NCBI RefSeq assembly: GCF_921293875.1
Contig: NZ_CAKLDI010000001.1
Location: forward strand, 2,543,915 to 2,607,914
DNA from: Vibrio stylophorae
GTDB taxonomy: Bacteria; Pseudomonadota; Gammaproteobacteria; Enterobacterales; Vibrionaceae
DNA length: 64,000 bases
Direction of reading: 5' to 3'
Program-made: the position numbers and the translations under genes
The notes under the pieces: model-generated
Databases searched by the model: none
Told to the model about the DNA's origin: nothing
Seen by the model: the letters and a program-made list of their open reading frames with translations, nothing else
In this document: positions 18,733 through 29,000 of the stretch, in pieces
How the letters are laid out: each line of letters begins with the position of its first letter
How positions within the stretch are numbered: position 1 is the stretch's first letter

Positions 18733-20688
18733 TCATTTCTTTGACCATCTTGTTCTTGGTCTTTGATAGGAATTTGGGCGAGTCCTCACAGTTCTTTGCT
18801 GCGACAATTCCGCACCAAAATAGCGGCCTTGTACCCCTTGAACCCCCAAATTACGCACCACTTGCCACTCTGCTTCAGTTTCAACCCCCACCGCAATCAC
18901 GGATACCGGACTTGCGCCACAAGCGCCAAGTAGACTACGTATAAATAGTTGATTTTCTGGCCGATGGCCAATATCTCGAATCAAACTACGATGCAATTTC
19001 ACCACATCAACTTTGAGATCCTTGATGTAGTAGGTACTCACCACAGTGCGCCCCGCTTGATCCACCACCAACTTGCAGCCCATGGCCACCAAAAAGTGTG
19101 CGATGGGGCGCATGGCGTCTAAATGCTGGACCAAAAATCCTTCCGTTGTTTCTATATAGATTCGGGGTAAATAGGCACGCGGCAAAGATAACAACTCATA
19201 GCGCAACCAACGTTGGAAGGCTTCATTGATCAGGCTCTCGCCCGACAAATTCAAAGAAATGGCCATCTGATCTTGTCGCGCCAACAGTTTTTTCAGTCCT
19301 TGCTGCACCACCGCCTTATCAAACGCGATATTCATCCCCACATCAGAAAGTGCGGGCATAAAGCGAGAAGCCTTAATGATCACCCCGTTTTCATCGCGAA
19401 TACGCGCAAACAGTTCATCATGCAGGCGTGTTTTGCCATCGGTCATAAACACGGGCTGCTCAAACAGCGCAGGACCACCTTGCGCAAGCACCGCCTCAAA
19501 CAAGGTTCGCCAACGCACACTACCGCGACTATTGTGCGGTTGTGAGGGTTTATCAAAGCTATGCCAGCTATTGGCACCATCGAGCTCCGCGCTGCGTAGC
19601 GCCATCTCCAGCTCATCCATTAAGCGGCCACGACTATCTCCTTGCTGATAGGTGGTCATGCCAATATGGAACCAATTGTCTTTATACACAGGTGCAGGCG
19701 GCGCAATACGTGCGAGTAAACGCATCAGATGGGCGGCAAAAGAGGCACTTTCCTGCGGCGCTTGCTGCGCTAACATAATCGCAAAAGCGCCATCAAAATA
19801 GCGAGAGAGCACGGCATCTGGATAACGCTGAACAGCATTAGACAGCACGACACTGACCTCTTGAATCAACTCATCACACTGTGGATGCCCCAATTTATCG
19901 GAAAGATCTTCCCAATCAGTCAGGCGCACAAAGATCACCCCGCCATAGCTCCCTTGCTCTTGCACCACAGCTTGCAAACGGCTATCAAAAAGCACGCGAT
20001 TGGCTGCGCCCGTTAGCTGATCTAAAAAGGTATGAGTGCGAATAAAGGTATCAAATCGGCTGCGCTCTTGGCGGGCATCTTTGAGCTCCAGCATTAAATT
20101 ATCAATCACTTGACTTGCAGCGGCAGGCCACTCAGATGGGTGTCCTTGACTGTATTTTTCGCCGCGACCAGCGAGGATCATTCGCGCGCGATACTCCAGC
20201 AATTCGGCGCCAGCAAACTGACGGCGCAACCAGCCGCCGCCCCAGACCAAACCCGCCATCACTAAAATTAGCGCAATGGACAATGCGGATAGTGCCTCAA
20301 AACTTTCGGTGATCTCTTTATAGGCAGGCTGCACCACTAAATGAACCTGATAGCCGGGCTGACTTGGTAATGGATAGTCAAATTGCAGCGCCAGATCGTG
20401 ATTGATTTGTGTGGATTGATATTCAAAGACAACTTGCTGATCGCGCTGGATCACCAATTTCGTAATATCAGATCCTTGCAAGAGCGTCGGCAACCACTGG
20501 GCGATTTCAGCCTTGGATTGACCGCGGGCAAGCTGACGATCCAACACGGTCACCATGTTAGACATGCTGCGCTCGATAAAGGCATTACCGAGCCGTTGAA
20601 AACTAATCGCGCCACCGACGAAAACGACAAAAATCGCACCGACAACGATCAATGTGACAAAGGCCACCAAGCGATTGGTTAATTTCAT
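18733..20688 (-). CDS. csrD: CsrD/MshH regulator with degenerate GGDEF and EAL domains
   Basis: 651 residues from the ATG at 20688 (MKLTNRLVAF), chosen to match the CsrD N-terminus and length. Longer in-frame starts at 20712 and 20793 exist and cannot be excluded. Two transmembrane helices (about 8-30 and 134-153) flank a periplasmic domain and a HAMP-like region follows. The GGDEF motif is replaced by YFDGAFA (297-303) and EAL by ELF (425-427), so c-di-GMP synthesis or hydrolysis is not expected. CsrD directs RNase E decay of CsrB/C-type sRNAs in E. coli. The gene is called mshH in the MSHA locus. Confidence 0.9.
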   Translation of the reverse strand: MKLTNRLVAFVTLIVVGAIFVVFVGGAISFQRLGNAFIERSMSNMVTVLDRQLARGQSKAEIAQWLPTLLQGSDITKLVIQRDQQVVFEYQSTQINHDLALQFDYPLPSQPGYQVHLVVQPAYKEITESFEALSALSIALILVMAGLVWGGGWLRRQFAGAELLEYRARMILAGRGEKYSQGHPSEWPAAASQVIDNLMLELKDARQERSRFDTFIRTHTFLDQLTGAANRVLFDSRLQAVVQEQGSYGGVIFVRLTDWEDLSDKLGHPQCDELIQEVSVVLSNAVQRYPDAVLSRYFDGAFAIMLAQQAPQESASFAAHLMRLLARIAPPAPVYKDNWFHIGMTTYQQGDSRGRLMDELEMALRSAELDGANSWHSFDKPSQPHNSRGSVRWRTLFEAVLAQGGPALFEQPVFMTDGKTRLHDELFARIRDENGVIIKASRFMPALSDVGMNIAFDKAVVQQGLKKLLARQDQMAISLNLSGESLINEAFQRWLRYELLSLPRAYLPRIYIETTEGFLVQHLDAMRPIAHFLVAMGCKLVVDQAGRTVVSTYYIKDLKVDVVKLHRSLIRDIGHRPENQLFIRSLLGACGASPVSVIAVGVETEAEWQVVRNLGVQGVQGRYFGAELSQQRTVRTRPNSYQRPRTRWSKK

Positions 20689-20908
20689 CCCTGGATTTGC
20701 GCTCACATCCATTCCTATTTGGCTTGCAAGAAAAATTGCTGCTTTGATAACAGCATAACGAATAGTTTTTATTGACTGCGCAGAGAACATCACGTTCTAA
20801 CCGTGTGTTTTCATCTTTTTTGCCAAAATGTGGCAGCCATCGCGCAGCTTCACGCATATGATGGCGCTATGATACCTTGAACTTTTTGTAAATACAGATG
20901 GAATCACT

Positions 20909-21733
20909 ATGGATTGGGTGACATGTAGTCAAAGCTTTCTGATCATTTGGCAACAAGGCAGCTTAGCAAAAGCCGCAGAAACCTTAGGTTGTGCGCGCTC
21001 ACAGCTGACCAAACGCCTGCAATGGCTAGAGCAACAACTCAGTTGCCAATTGTTGATTCGCGATCGCCAGCAGCTACAGCTCACCGATGAAGGCGCGGCT
21101 TTTTTACAGCGCTGCCAGCCATTCTTACAAAGTTGGCAACAGCTCAGCGCACCACTGGACCAGCCCAGTTTGCATCTGTATCGAGATATCAGCTTACCGA
21201 GCTGCATTTTGCTTAGCTGGACGCAATTTTGCCAAAGCACTTGGCCCGATGTGCATTTTACTTATTTAGGCGCCAATGATTTGATGCAAAACCAAGCCAG
21301 TACCGATGAGTTCTGGCTCAGTGCTCGCCCAAGCCTCAATCCACTTCATCAAAATACGCCACTGATGCGCTGTGAATGGCACCTTTATCGCTCGCCAGCT
21401 GCCACGCAGCAACCCCATTTATTGACGTTACCACCTTTTCAGCATTCACAAATCCCACCCTATTTAGGCCTGCAAAAAACCATCCAAGACTATGATTTTG
21501 GCTTGTTGATGCAATTTGCCCAGCGAGGTCAAGGCTATCTGCTCGGTCATCCGTTACTGATGGCCTGCCAGCCGCAGCAATTGGTGAGGCATGATGCCGC
21601 ACTGCTCATTGAGCCCATTGAACTTTATTTGGTGAGCTGTGCCAGCGACGATCAAAAAACGCGCCTATGGCAGGCGCGTTTACAACAATGGTTACTAAGT
21701 TTAGGGCTCAGCCCCGCTCAACTCGAGCGCTGA
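20909..21733 (+). CDS. LysR-type transcriptional regulator, divergent effector domain
   Basis: 274 residues. N-terminal winged helix-turn-helix (about 4-62; [20 protein letters not shown] is the recognition region) of the LysR family. The C-terminal part (about 90-270) is shorter and more divergent than usual and carries many Gln and Cys residues. It is transcribed divergently from csrD across about 220 bases and runs convergently into ubiX, overlapping its 3' end by 16 bases. The regulated target is unknown; LysR regulators commonly control the divergent neighbour, which would be csrD, but that is inference. Confidence 0.8.
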   Translation: MDWVTCSQSFLIIWQQGSLAKAAETLGCARSQLTKRLQWLEQQLSCQLLIRDRQQLQLTDEGAAFLQRCQPFLQSWQQLSAPLDQPSLHLYRDISLPSCILLSWTQFCQSTWPDVHFTYLGANDLMQNQASTDEFWLSARPSLNPLHQNTPLMRCEWHLYRSPAATQQPHLLTLPPFQHSQIPPYLGLQKTIQDYDFGLLMQFAQRGQGYLLGHPLLMACQPQQLVRHDAALLIEPIELYLVSCASDDQKTRLWQARLQQWLLSLGLSPAQLER

Positions 21734-22353
21734 TCATAACCCCAGCGCGGCACCAAGACTTGTTCAATCTTCAGGTGGTCCAAAATACGGGCCACCATAA
21801 AATCAACTAAATCATCAATGCTTTGTGGCTGGTGATAAAAACCAGGCGCGGCAGGCATAATGGTTACCCCACGCTGCGAGAGTGCATGCATATTGGCTAA
21901 ATGCTGTGTAGAAAATGGCGTTTCGCGGACTACCATAATCAGCTGACCTCGCTCCTTTTGCACCACATCGGCGGCGCGCTGAAGCAAGTTATCAGACAAA
22001 CCATGTGCCACCGAAGCGACGGTGCCCATGGAGCAAGGGCAAATGACCATCTGCTTAGGCGCAGCTGAGCCAGAGGCCACAGGCGAGAACCAATCATCCT
22101 TACCACACACCTCAAGCAATGCGGAATCACACTCAAGGTGTGCCACCAGCTGCGCTTTGGCTTTTTCTGGATTGCCAGAAAGCTTTAAACCATGTTCGGT
22201 TGCCAGCACCACCCGCGCAGCTGAAGAGATCAACAAATTCACGCGGTACTCAGCGGCAATCAGTTGCTGCAACAATCGAAGTCCATAGGGCGCACCAGAG
22301 GCCCCAGTCCAAGCAAGCGTAATGGTGCGCGGATTCAATGCAGAGTCAGACAT
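21718..22353 (-). CDS. ubiX: Flavin prenyltransferase UbiX
   Basis: 211 residues. It makes prenylated FMN from dimethylallyl phosphate and FMN, the cofactor of UbiD decarboxylase in ubiquinone synthesis. Family motifs seen are GASGAPYG near residue 17, CPCSMGT near 105, RETPFS near 143 and [10 protein letters not shown] near 167. It lies three bases downstream of mpl, so they probably form one transcript. This pairing is common in Vibrionaceae. Confidence 0.96.
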   Translation of the reverse strand: MSDSALNPRTITLAWTGASGAPYGLRLLQQLIAAEYRVNLLISSAARVVLATEHGLKLSGNPEKAKAQLVAHLECDSALLEVCGKDDWFSPVASGSAAPKQMVICPCSMGTVASVAHGLSDNLLQRAADVVQKERGQLIMVVRETPFSTQHLANMHALSQRGVTIMPAAPGFYHQPQSIDDLVDFMVARILDHLKIEQVLVPRWGYDQRSS

Positions 22354-22356
22354 AAG

Positions 22357-23724
22357 CTAAAGCGCCGCTTCACGCGCTAACAGCGCACTCAGCAATTTAT
22401 TGTGAATACCGCCAAAACCGCCGTTACTCATCACCAAAATTTGATCGCCTGGTTTCGCCTCTGCCACTATCGCCGCCACCAGCGTATCAATATCATCGCT
22501 GACAAAGCTTGATTGCACACAGCCATCTGCTACATCTTGTACGGACCAAGGAATATTATCCGGCTGATACAAGAACACGGCATCCGCCGCTTGCAAGGCG
22601 TCTGCAATTTGCGCTTTATGAACACCCAGCTTCATGGTCGCAGAGCGCGGCTCAAGCACCGCCAAAATACGCGACTCACCCACTTTTGCGCGCAAGCCAC
22701 CGAGGGTTAATTCAATTGCCGTTGGGTGATGGGCAAAATCGTCATAAATCGAGATATCCTGCACGCAGCCTTTAAGCTCAAGACGACGCTTGGTATTGAT
22801 AAAACGGCCCAATGCTTGGCAAGCAAGTTCAGGTTGCACCCCGACATGACGCGCAGCTGCAATGGCCATCAACGCGTTGTGCACGTTGTGATCGCCCACC
22901 AGCAGCCAATTAACCTCACCCACAGCTTCACCTTCAAAATAAACCGTGAAGGCACGACCATCGGCATGATGTTTTTTCGCCTGCCAATCGCCCTCTTCAC
23001 CGACGAACTCACGCTCACTCCAGCAGCCTTGTGCAAGCACCTCTTCAATGGCTGGGGTTTGCGTTGGCGTAATGATACGACCGATGCCTGGTACGGTGCG
23101 CACCAAGTGGTGGAACTGACGCTGAATATCGCTAAGATCTGAGAAAATATCCGCATGGTCAAATTCAAGGTTATTGATCACCAATGTGTTGGGATGGTAG
23201 TGGACAAATTTGGAGCGCTTATCAAAGAAGGCGCTGTCATATTCATCGGCTTCGACCACAAAGAAATCAGACTCACCAAGGCGCGCAGAGACGCCAAAGT
23301 TACCCAGCACGCCACCGACTAAAAAGCCCGGCGCATAACCGCAATCTTCCAAAATCCAAGCCAACATGCTCGACGTGGTAGTTTTACCATGGGTACCAGA
23401 AACGGCCAGCACCCAGCGATCCTTGAGGAGAAAATCATGCAGCCACTGCGGCCCAGAAACATAAGGCAATTTATGGTTCAGCACATATTCAACACACAGA
23501 TTACCGCGACTCATGGCATTACCAATCACCACCAAATCTGGCGCAGGATCAAGCTGCTCAGGGTTATACCCCTCAATAATCTCAATCCCCTGCTCTTCGA
23601 GCAGCGTACTCATGGGAGGGTAGACATTGGCATCGCTCCCTGTGACTTTATGCCCCATCTTGGCGGCCAAAACAGCGGCACCGCCCATAAAGGTGCCACA
23701 GATTCCCAGAATATGAATATGCAT
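22357..23724 (-). CDS. mpl: UDP-MurNAc tripeptide ligase Mpl (murein recycling)
   Basis: 455 residues. Mur ligase with N-terminal Rossmann-like domain (HILGICGTFMGG), ATP-binding P-loop SGTHGKTTT (about 109-117), the central catalytic region with EADEYDSAFFDKRSKF, and the C-terminal ligase domain (YDDFAHHPTAIE). It joins recovered L-Ala-D-Glu-meso-DAP to UDP-MurNAc in the cytoplasm. The ATG is preceded by AGGT. It is divergent from fbp across 153 bases. Confidence 0.97.
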   Translation of the reverse strand: MHIHILGICGTFMGGAAVLAAKMGHKVTGSDANVYPPMSTLLEEQGIEIIEGYNPEQLDPAPDLVVIGNAMSRGNLCVEYVLNHKLPYVSGPQWLHDFLLKDRWVLAVSGTHGKTTTSSMLAWILEDCGYAPGFLVGGVLGNFGVSARLGESDFFVVEADEYDSAFFDKRSKFVHYHPNTLVINNLEFDHADIFSDLSDIQRQFHHLVRTVPGIGRIITPTQTPAIEEVLAQGCWSEREFVGEEGDWQAKKHHADGRAFTVYFEGEAVGEVNWLLVGDHNVHNALMAIAAARHVGVQPELACQALGRFINTKRRLELKGCVQDISIYDDFAHHPTAIELTLGGLRAKVGESRILAVLEPRSATMKLGVHKAQIADALQAADAVFLYQPDNIPWSVQDVADGCVQSSFVSDDIDTLVAAIVAEAKPGDQILVMSNGGFGGIHNKLLSALLAREAAL

Positions 23725-23779
23725 TCGCGTGCTTACCTAAGCTGCTAAGTGCGGAGGATCCTGCACTTAAAGAATAAAA

Positions 23780-23808
23780 ATAACATACAATTATATTGCA
23801 CAGTTCAA
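23780..23808 (-). promoter_or_regulatory. Weak candidate promoter for mpl-ubiX
   Basis: Minus-strand TTGAAC (23808-23803), 17 bases, TGTTAT (23785-23780), about 55 bases upstream of the mpl start. The transcript would begin with a short hairpin (TAAGTGC/GCACTTA at 23741-23768 region). Both hexamers depart from consensus, so confidence is low. Confidence 0.3.
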
Positions 23809-23877
23809 GTCGTTGGGTAAAGCGCACCATGCAATTGTGGCGCGCCTCATTGAATTCGCGCTGCCATTGGAGGGTTT

Positions 23878-24909
23878 ATGTCCCATATTCTCACACTTGG
23901 TGAATTTATCATCGCCAATCAACACAATTTTCCACACGCTAAAGGTGAATTGAGCTCCCTGCTCAGTGCCATCTCGCTCGCCGCCAAAGTCGTTCACAGA
24001 GAAATTAACAAAGCCGGTTTAATCGATATTTTAGGCCCCACGGGCAGTGAAAATATTCAAGGTGAGCAACAACAAAAGCTCGACCATTTTGCCAATGAGG
24101 TATTTAAACAAGCGATGGCTGCGCGCGATCAAATCTGCGGCGTAGCCAGTGAAGAGGAAGATGACATCATCTGCTTTGAGCACAATCGCGATGCCAACTA
24201 CGTGGTACTCATGGATCCGCTGGATGGCTCATCAAATATTGATGTGAATGTTTCTGTGGGGACGATTTTTTCCATCTATCGCCGACAAACCCCACGGGGC
24301 AGCGCTGTCTCTATTGAAGATTTTCTACAACCGGGTCGCCAGCAAGTGGCCGCAGGTTATGTGATTTATGGCTCTTCAACCATGCTAGTGTATAGCACCG
24401 GGCATGGCGTTCATGGGTTTACCTTTGACCCCAGTGTCGGCGAGTTCTATCTCTCCCACGGCAATATGAGCACACCCAAGCAAGGCAAAATCTATTCCAT
24501 TAACGAAGGTCATTACCAACGCTTTCCGCAAGGAATTAAAGACTATCTCAAATATTGTCAAAGCGAAGATGCCAGCACGCAGCGCCCTTACAGCGCGCGC
24601 TATATTGGCTCCCTCGTCTCTGACTTTCATCGCAACCTTTTGGTTGGCGGCATCTTTTTATATCCCAGCAGCCAAGCACACCCGCAGGGAAAATTGCGCC
24701 TTCTCTATGAATGTAATCCCATGGCTTTTTTGATTGAGCAAGCCGGCGGTAAAGCCAGTGATGGCCAGCAGCCTATTTTGGATCTATCGCCTCAGGATCT
24801 CCACCAGCGGGTGCCGCTGATCATCGGCTCTGCGAATATGGTGAGTCATGTGGAACAGCTACTCAATCGCAGCCAATCGCTTGAGAAACATATTGAAAAA
24901 CAAGCTTAA
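23878..24909 (+). CDS. fbp: Fructose-1,6-bisphosphatase class I
   Basis: 343 residues. It hydrolyses fructose 1,6-bisphosphate to fructose 6-phosphate in gluconeogenesis. The metal and phosphate-binding signature [15 protein letters not shown] lies near residue 118, with upstream EEED (metal) near 98. The C-terminal substrate segment [20 protein letters not shown] is at about 275. The ATG has GGAGGG six bases upstream. It is followed 65 bases later by ppa on the same strand. Confidence 0.97.
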   Translation: MSHILTLGEFIIANQHNFPHAKGELSSLLSAISLAAKVVHREINKAGLIDILGPTGSENIQGEQQQKLDHFANEVFKQAMAARDQICGVASEEEDDIICFEHNRDANYVVLMDPLDGSSNIDVNVSVGTIFSIYRRQTPRGSAVSIEDFLQPGRQQVAAGYVIYGSSTMLVYSTGHGVHGFTFDPSVGEFYLSHGNMSTPKQGKIYSINEGHYQRFPQGIKDYLKYCQSEDASTQRPYSARYIGSLVSDFHRNLLVGGIFLYPSSQAHPQGKLRLLYECNPMAFLIEQAGGKASDGQQPILDLSPQDLHQRVPLIIGSANMVSHVEQLLNRSQSLEKHIEKQA

Positions 24910-24974
24910 GCTACTGATATTGCAAAATTCGCTATACTCGATAAACCATCACTCACGGTTACAAGGATGCCCAC

Positions 24975-25505
24975 ATGAGTTTAAAGAACGTTCCTGCTGG
25001 TAAAGCACTGCCCGATGATCTCTACGTTGTCATTGAGATCCCAGCCAATGCCGATCCCATCAAATATGAAGTGGATAAAGACACTGGCGCGCTGTTTGTT
25101 GATCGCTTTATGACGGCACCGATGTTTTACCCAGCCAACTATGGTTATATTAACAACACCCTATCGCTCGACGGCGATCCAGTGGATGTACTGGTTCCGA
25201 CCCCCTATCCCTTAGCGCCGGGCAGCGTGATCCGCTGTCGCCCCGTGGGCATGCTAAAGATGACCGATGAATCTGGTGAAGATGCAAAGGTGCTAGCCGT
25301 GCCACACAGTAAAGTCACCCCGATGTTTGATCATATTCAAGGGATTGGCGATGTATGCCCACAGCTCAAAGCGCAAATTCAGCACTTTTTTGAGCGTTAC
25401 AAAGAGCTAGAGCCAAATAAATGGGTTCGTGTTGAAGGCTGGTCTGATATTAGTGATGCGCGTGATGAGATCCTCACAGCCTATGAGCGAGCGCAGCAGT
25501 CGTAA
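24975..25505 (+). CDS. ppa: Inorganic pyrophosphatase
   Basis: 176 residues, the hexameric bacterial family I length. Signature DGDPVDVLV (about 66-74) with the metal-binding aspartates, substrate residues KYEVDKDTG near 29 and PANYGYI near 54. It hydrolyses pyrophosphate in the cytoplasm to drive biosynthetic reactions. The ribosome binding site AAGGA lies eight bases upstream. Two hairpins follow, the second a good terminator. Confidence 0.97.
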   Translation: MSLKNVPAGKALPDDLYVVIEIPANADPIKYEVDKDTGALFVDRFMTAPMFYPANYGYINNTLSLDGDPVDVLVPTPYPLAPGSVIRCRPVGMLKMTDESGEDAKVLAVPHSKVTPMFDHIQGIGDVCPQLKAQIQHFFERYKELEPNKWVRVEGWSDISDARDEILTAYERAQQS

Positions 25506-25558
25506 GCCTATCGCTTATAGGCTAAAAATATCATCAGCAATGAAAAGCACACACCATG

Positions 25559-25579
25559 GCGCGCGCAAGCGCGCTTTTT
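25559..25579 (+). terminator. Rho-independent terminator after ppa
   Basis: Stem GCGCGC (25559-25564), GNRA-type loop GCAA, stem GCGCGC (25569-25574), then TTTTT. It lies 54 bases after the ppa stop and 34 bases before the rhodanese start. A weaker hairpin AGCCTAT/ATAGGCT directly after the ppa stop may stabilise the mRNA end. Confidence 0.75.
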
Positions 25580-25612
25580 ATTGCCATTGTTCAAGGAAGG
25601 AAAAAAGAAGTG

Positions 25613-25996
25613 ATGTACCGACTGAATTTAAAACAAGCACAACGCCTTTTGGCTCTAGGTCTTGCCCTACTGGGAACAAACGCTGCACAGGCTAAAATTG
25701 TTTCCGAAGCTGAATTTTGGCGATTGGCCAAAGCGCCTGAAGCAGTGATCATCGATGTGCGCACCGCGCAAGAATTTGCCGATGAGCACCTCACCGGTGC
25801 AATTAATATCCCCTTTGATCAAATTGAGCAGCGCCGAAGCGAATTACCCCGAGACAAAAGCCAGCCACTACTGATCTATTGTCGGTCAGGGCGACGCGCG
25901 GAAGTCGCTGATGCAAGTTTAAACGCGATGGGCTATCAGCACGTTGCCAATGGCCTTGGCTACCAACAACTGCAGGCAGCCAAGCCAACAAAATAA
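25613..25996 (+). CDS. Periplasmic single-domain rhodanese (PspE-like)
   Basis: 127 residues from ATG 25613, which has AAGGAAGG upstream and opens a signal peptide of about 27 residues (LLALGLALLGTNAAQA). A longer frame from 25556 lies over the ppa terminator and is not favoured. One rhodanese domain with active-site loop CRSGRR (Cys90) and the conserved IDVRTAQEFADEHL. Predicted sulfurtransferase in the periplasm, comparable to E. coli PspE; the physiological acceptor is unknown. It ends seven bases before the convergent tamB stop. Confidence 0.88.
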   Translation: MYRLNLKQAQRLLALGLALLGTNAAQAKIVSEAEFWRLAKAPEAVIIDVRTAQEFADEHLTGAINIPFDQIEQRRSELPRDKSQPLLIYCRSGRRAEVADASLNAMGYQHVANGLGYQQLQAAKPTK

Positions 25997-26002
25997 AGCC
26001 TA

Positions 26003-29000
26003 TCAATTAAATTCAAATTGATAGAGCAAGTCGACAGCGCTATCGACACCTGAGACGGCTTCTAGATAGAGATCCTTCATCAAGCGATAGCGCAAAGTAA
26101 ACTCACCCAGCGAGTTAAAGATCCCGACACCATATTTAAGCTGTAAATCCGGCAAAATATAACCACTCACGGTCACTTGCGTGTCATCACCGGAACCTGC
26201 GGTATCTAGCGCGAGCTCTTGCACGCCAAAGGCTTCACCAATCTGCCCCACTAATTTACCGCTTTGTGCTAAGCCCAAACTAATCAAGGCTGTGGTCATG
26301 CCATTGGCATCAGAGTCGCTATCTAAATTACGACCGCGTAGCAAATAGGAGATCGCATTCACCTGCGGCATCGAAGGCTCCGAGAACACTTCTGCAATCG
26401 GCTCTTCAGCAGGACCTGTCACCTTAATACCGGCAATCACATCATCTTCGGTATTATCTGGATTACGAATCGCCTCAATGGCTAAATATGGCTGCTCTGG
26501 CGGACCACTAAAGAGGATCTGACCTTTACGAATCATCAGATCCTGACCAAAGGATTTATAGGTACCGTTATTAATGGAGATCTCACCATTGATTTGCGGC
26601 CCTTTCTTGGTGGTTTGCCGAATTTTTAAAACACCATTGAGATCGCCTTTTAAGCCAAAGGCTTCAATTCGCACATCATCACCAATGGACAACAAAACAT
26701 CTGAGGTCACATTCAGTGTATAGGCAGGATCTTCACTAATGGGCTGATATTGCTCATTCAAGATCACCAAATCGGGCGATAAACCGCGTGCAGAATCAGG
26801 CAATGCTTCGACCTGAATACGCCCCCACGGTACATCAATGCGGCCACTGATATGCGCCTTGCCCGGAGAAGCAGTCAAGGTTAAATTTGGCGACACGCGC
26901 AAACTCACTTCCGGTGGCACCGCTACTTCCAAATCTTTCCCTTGTACCAATAAGTTCGCTTGCCAAGTATCTAAATTTGGCCAGCTGGCGTCGCCTTTTA
27001 AGGTCAATTGCCCTTCAGGCGTTTGCAGCTTCCCTCGCAAATCAGCTTTTTGCCCTTGCAGGTTGAGATCAATATCGCCTTGATTGACGATCACTGGTGA
27101 GTTGTCACCCTTCATCGCTAATTTTTCAAGACGAATACTGCCATTCACCAGAGGCTGTAATACCGGCCCGGCCAATTGAACATCACCGGACAGCTGTCCA
27201 GATAATAGGCTGCGCTGACCCAAAATTGGCTGCAAGAAATCAAGCTGAATCGGCGTCAGTGACAAACGGCCATCAATATTGGCACGCGCCATATCAACAC
27301 TGTCAAAATTGGCAACACCAGAAATAGCGCCGTTATCTTTAAGGTTCAATTGCCACTGGGTTGCTACTTTCTGATGATCAACAGAGGCTTCAATCTGAAC
27401 ATTTTGCCAAGGCACGCGTAGCCAATCATCATAACGTTGAGAAAACTGACCATTGGGGCTATCGACTGATACTGTCATTTGTGGCGTCTGACCGCGTAGC
27501 CATGCGCCTTTGGCATCCGCATTCAGCACACCGGAAAGCGCCATATCATTAGAAAGATAGGGTTCCAATTCCACGAGATTGAAATCACGCATGGTGAAAT
27601 GGAACTGTCCTTTTTCGCCAAGCTCCATGGCTGTCACTTGGCACAGTGATGAATCATTATGATTCCAACAGTGCGGCGAGACTGACAACTGCTGTTTTTT
27701 CTGTTGCCATTGAATTTGCGTCGCTTTGTCTAGCAACCACGGACCAAGTGGCGTGGTGATCTCAGCCGATGCCAATTCACCCTGCCAACCCGTTTTATCT
27801 TGATAGCCACCGGTTAATTTAAGTTTGGTGGCCAGTGGTGTCCCTGACATATTCAAGGTCAATTGGTGCTGCGCAAGATTCCCCGTTAATGCCAAGTTGG
27901 CCTGGCGAATATCAATGGGATCTGCTTTGACTTTCACCACGCGCAACGTCAATTTATTCTGCGCCTTCTCCCCTTGATACAGGCCATCCACATCGACTTG
28001 CGCCACCCGATACTCATCTTGCCAAATCAGATTTCGACCCGTTAAGGATGTTTTAATCTTGGGTTGTTTCAGCGCACCGCGAATTGACACATCACCCATA
28101 ACCGAACCATGCAATGGGGGATAGCTATCGGCTAAATTGGGTCCATTCAAGCTCATGGTTAAACGCCATTGATCGGTCACATAACCTTTCACCAATACTT
28201 TGTTGGGGCCATGGCTCAGGGTGAGGCCATCACTATCAAAGCGCATTTCATCTGCAACCGTCAGTTTGGCATCCCCAACCAACTGCAATGGTAGCTGGCG
28301 ATGACGACCATTGAGCGCGACATCCTTAAAGTCGATATGGGTTTCGCCATTGCTGCCGATATCGCCATCAATGGACAATCGTCCCTTTAACGTCCCATCC
28401 CAATCTGGCCGCCAGCTTGCAATATTTAACCCAGATAACTGCCAAGTGGATTGCCAATTGACTTGCTTGCGCCAATCTACTTTGCCCTGCACCGCAATGG
28501 TGCCATCAAGCAGGTTAAAATCACCCTGCTTTAAGGTCAGCTGATTAAGATCGCCAAAGCCTTTGGCATTGACGAGCACTTTAGGAAAATCGTCATATTG
28601 CACATCACCTTTTAGTGACAGCTGATAACGATTGAGGTTGCCACCCGCAGTAAATTGCAGATCATTCACCTTGGTGGCGCTTTCCCCTTTTACTGGCGTA
28701 AAAGGCCAACTGACTTGACGACTATTGAGTGATAAACGGAAAGGAAACTGCTCAGTAAAAGGCTCAAAACTCGCCTTGGCTATCGCATTGAGCTCACCTT
28801 TGGCGCGCAAAGAAACCGCCATCTTCATCAGACTACCACTGACATCGGCAGTGAGCTTCGTTTTCGTAAAAGGCGTAAAGTTGGGCTGCGCTTTTAACTG
28901 AACATCCAAAGGATAATCACCTGCAAGCCGAATATTGCCATGTCCTGATACATCGCCATATTCACGGCTCTCAACTAACAATTGACTGATGTTGATATCA

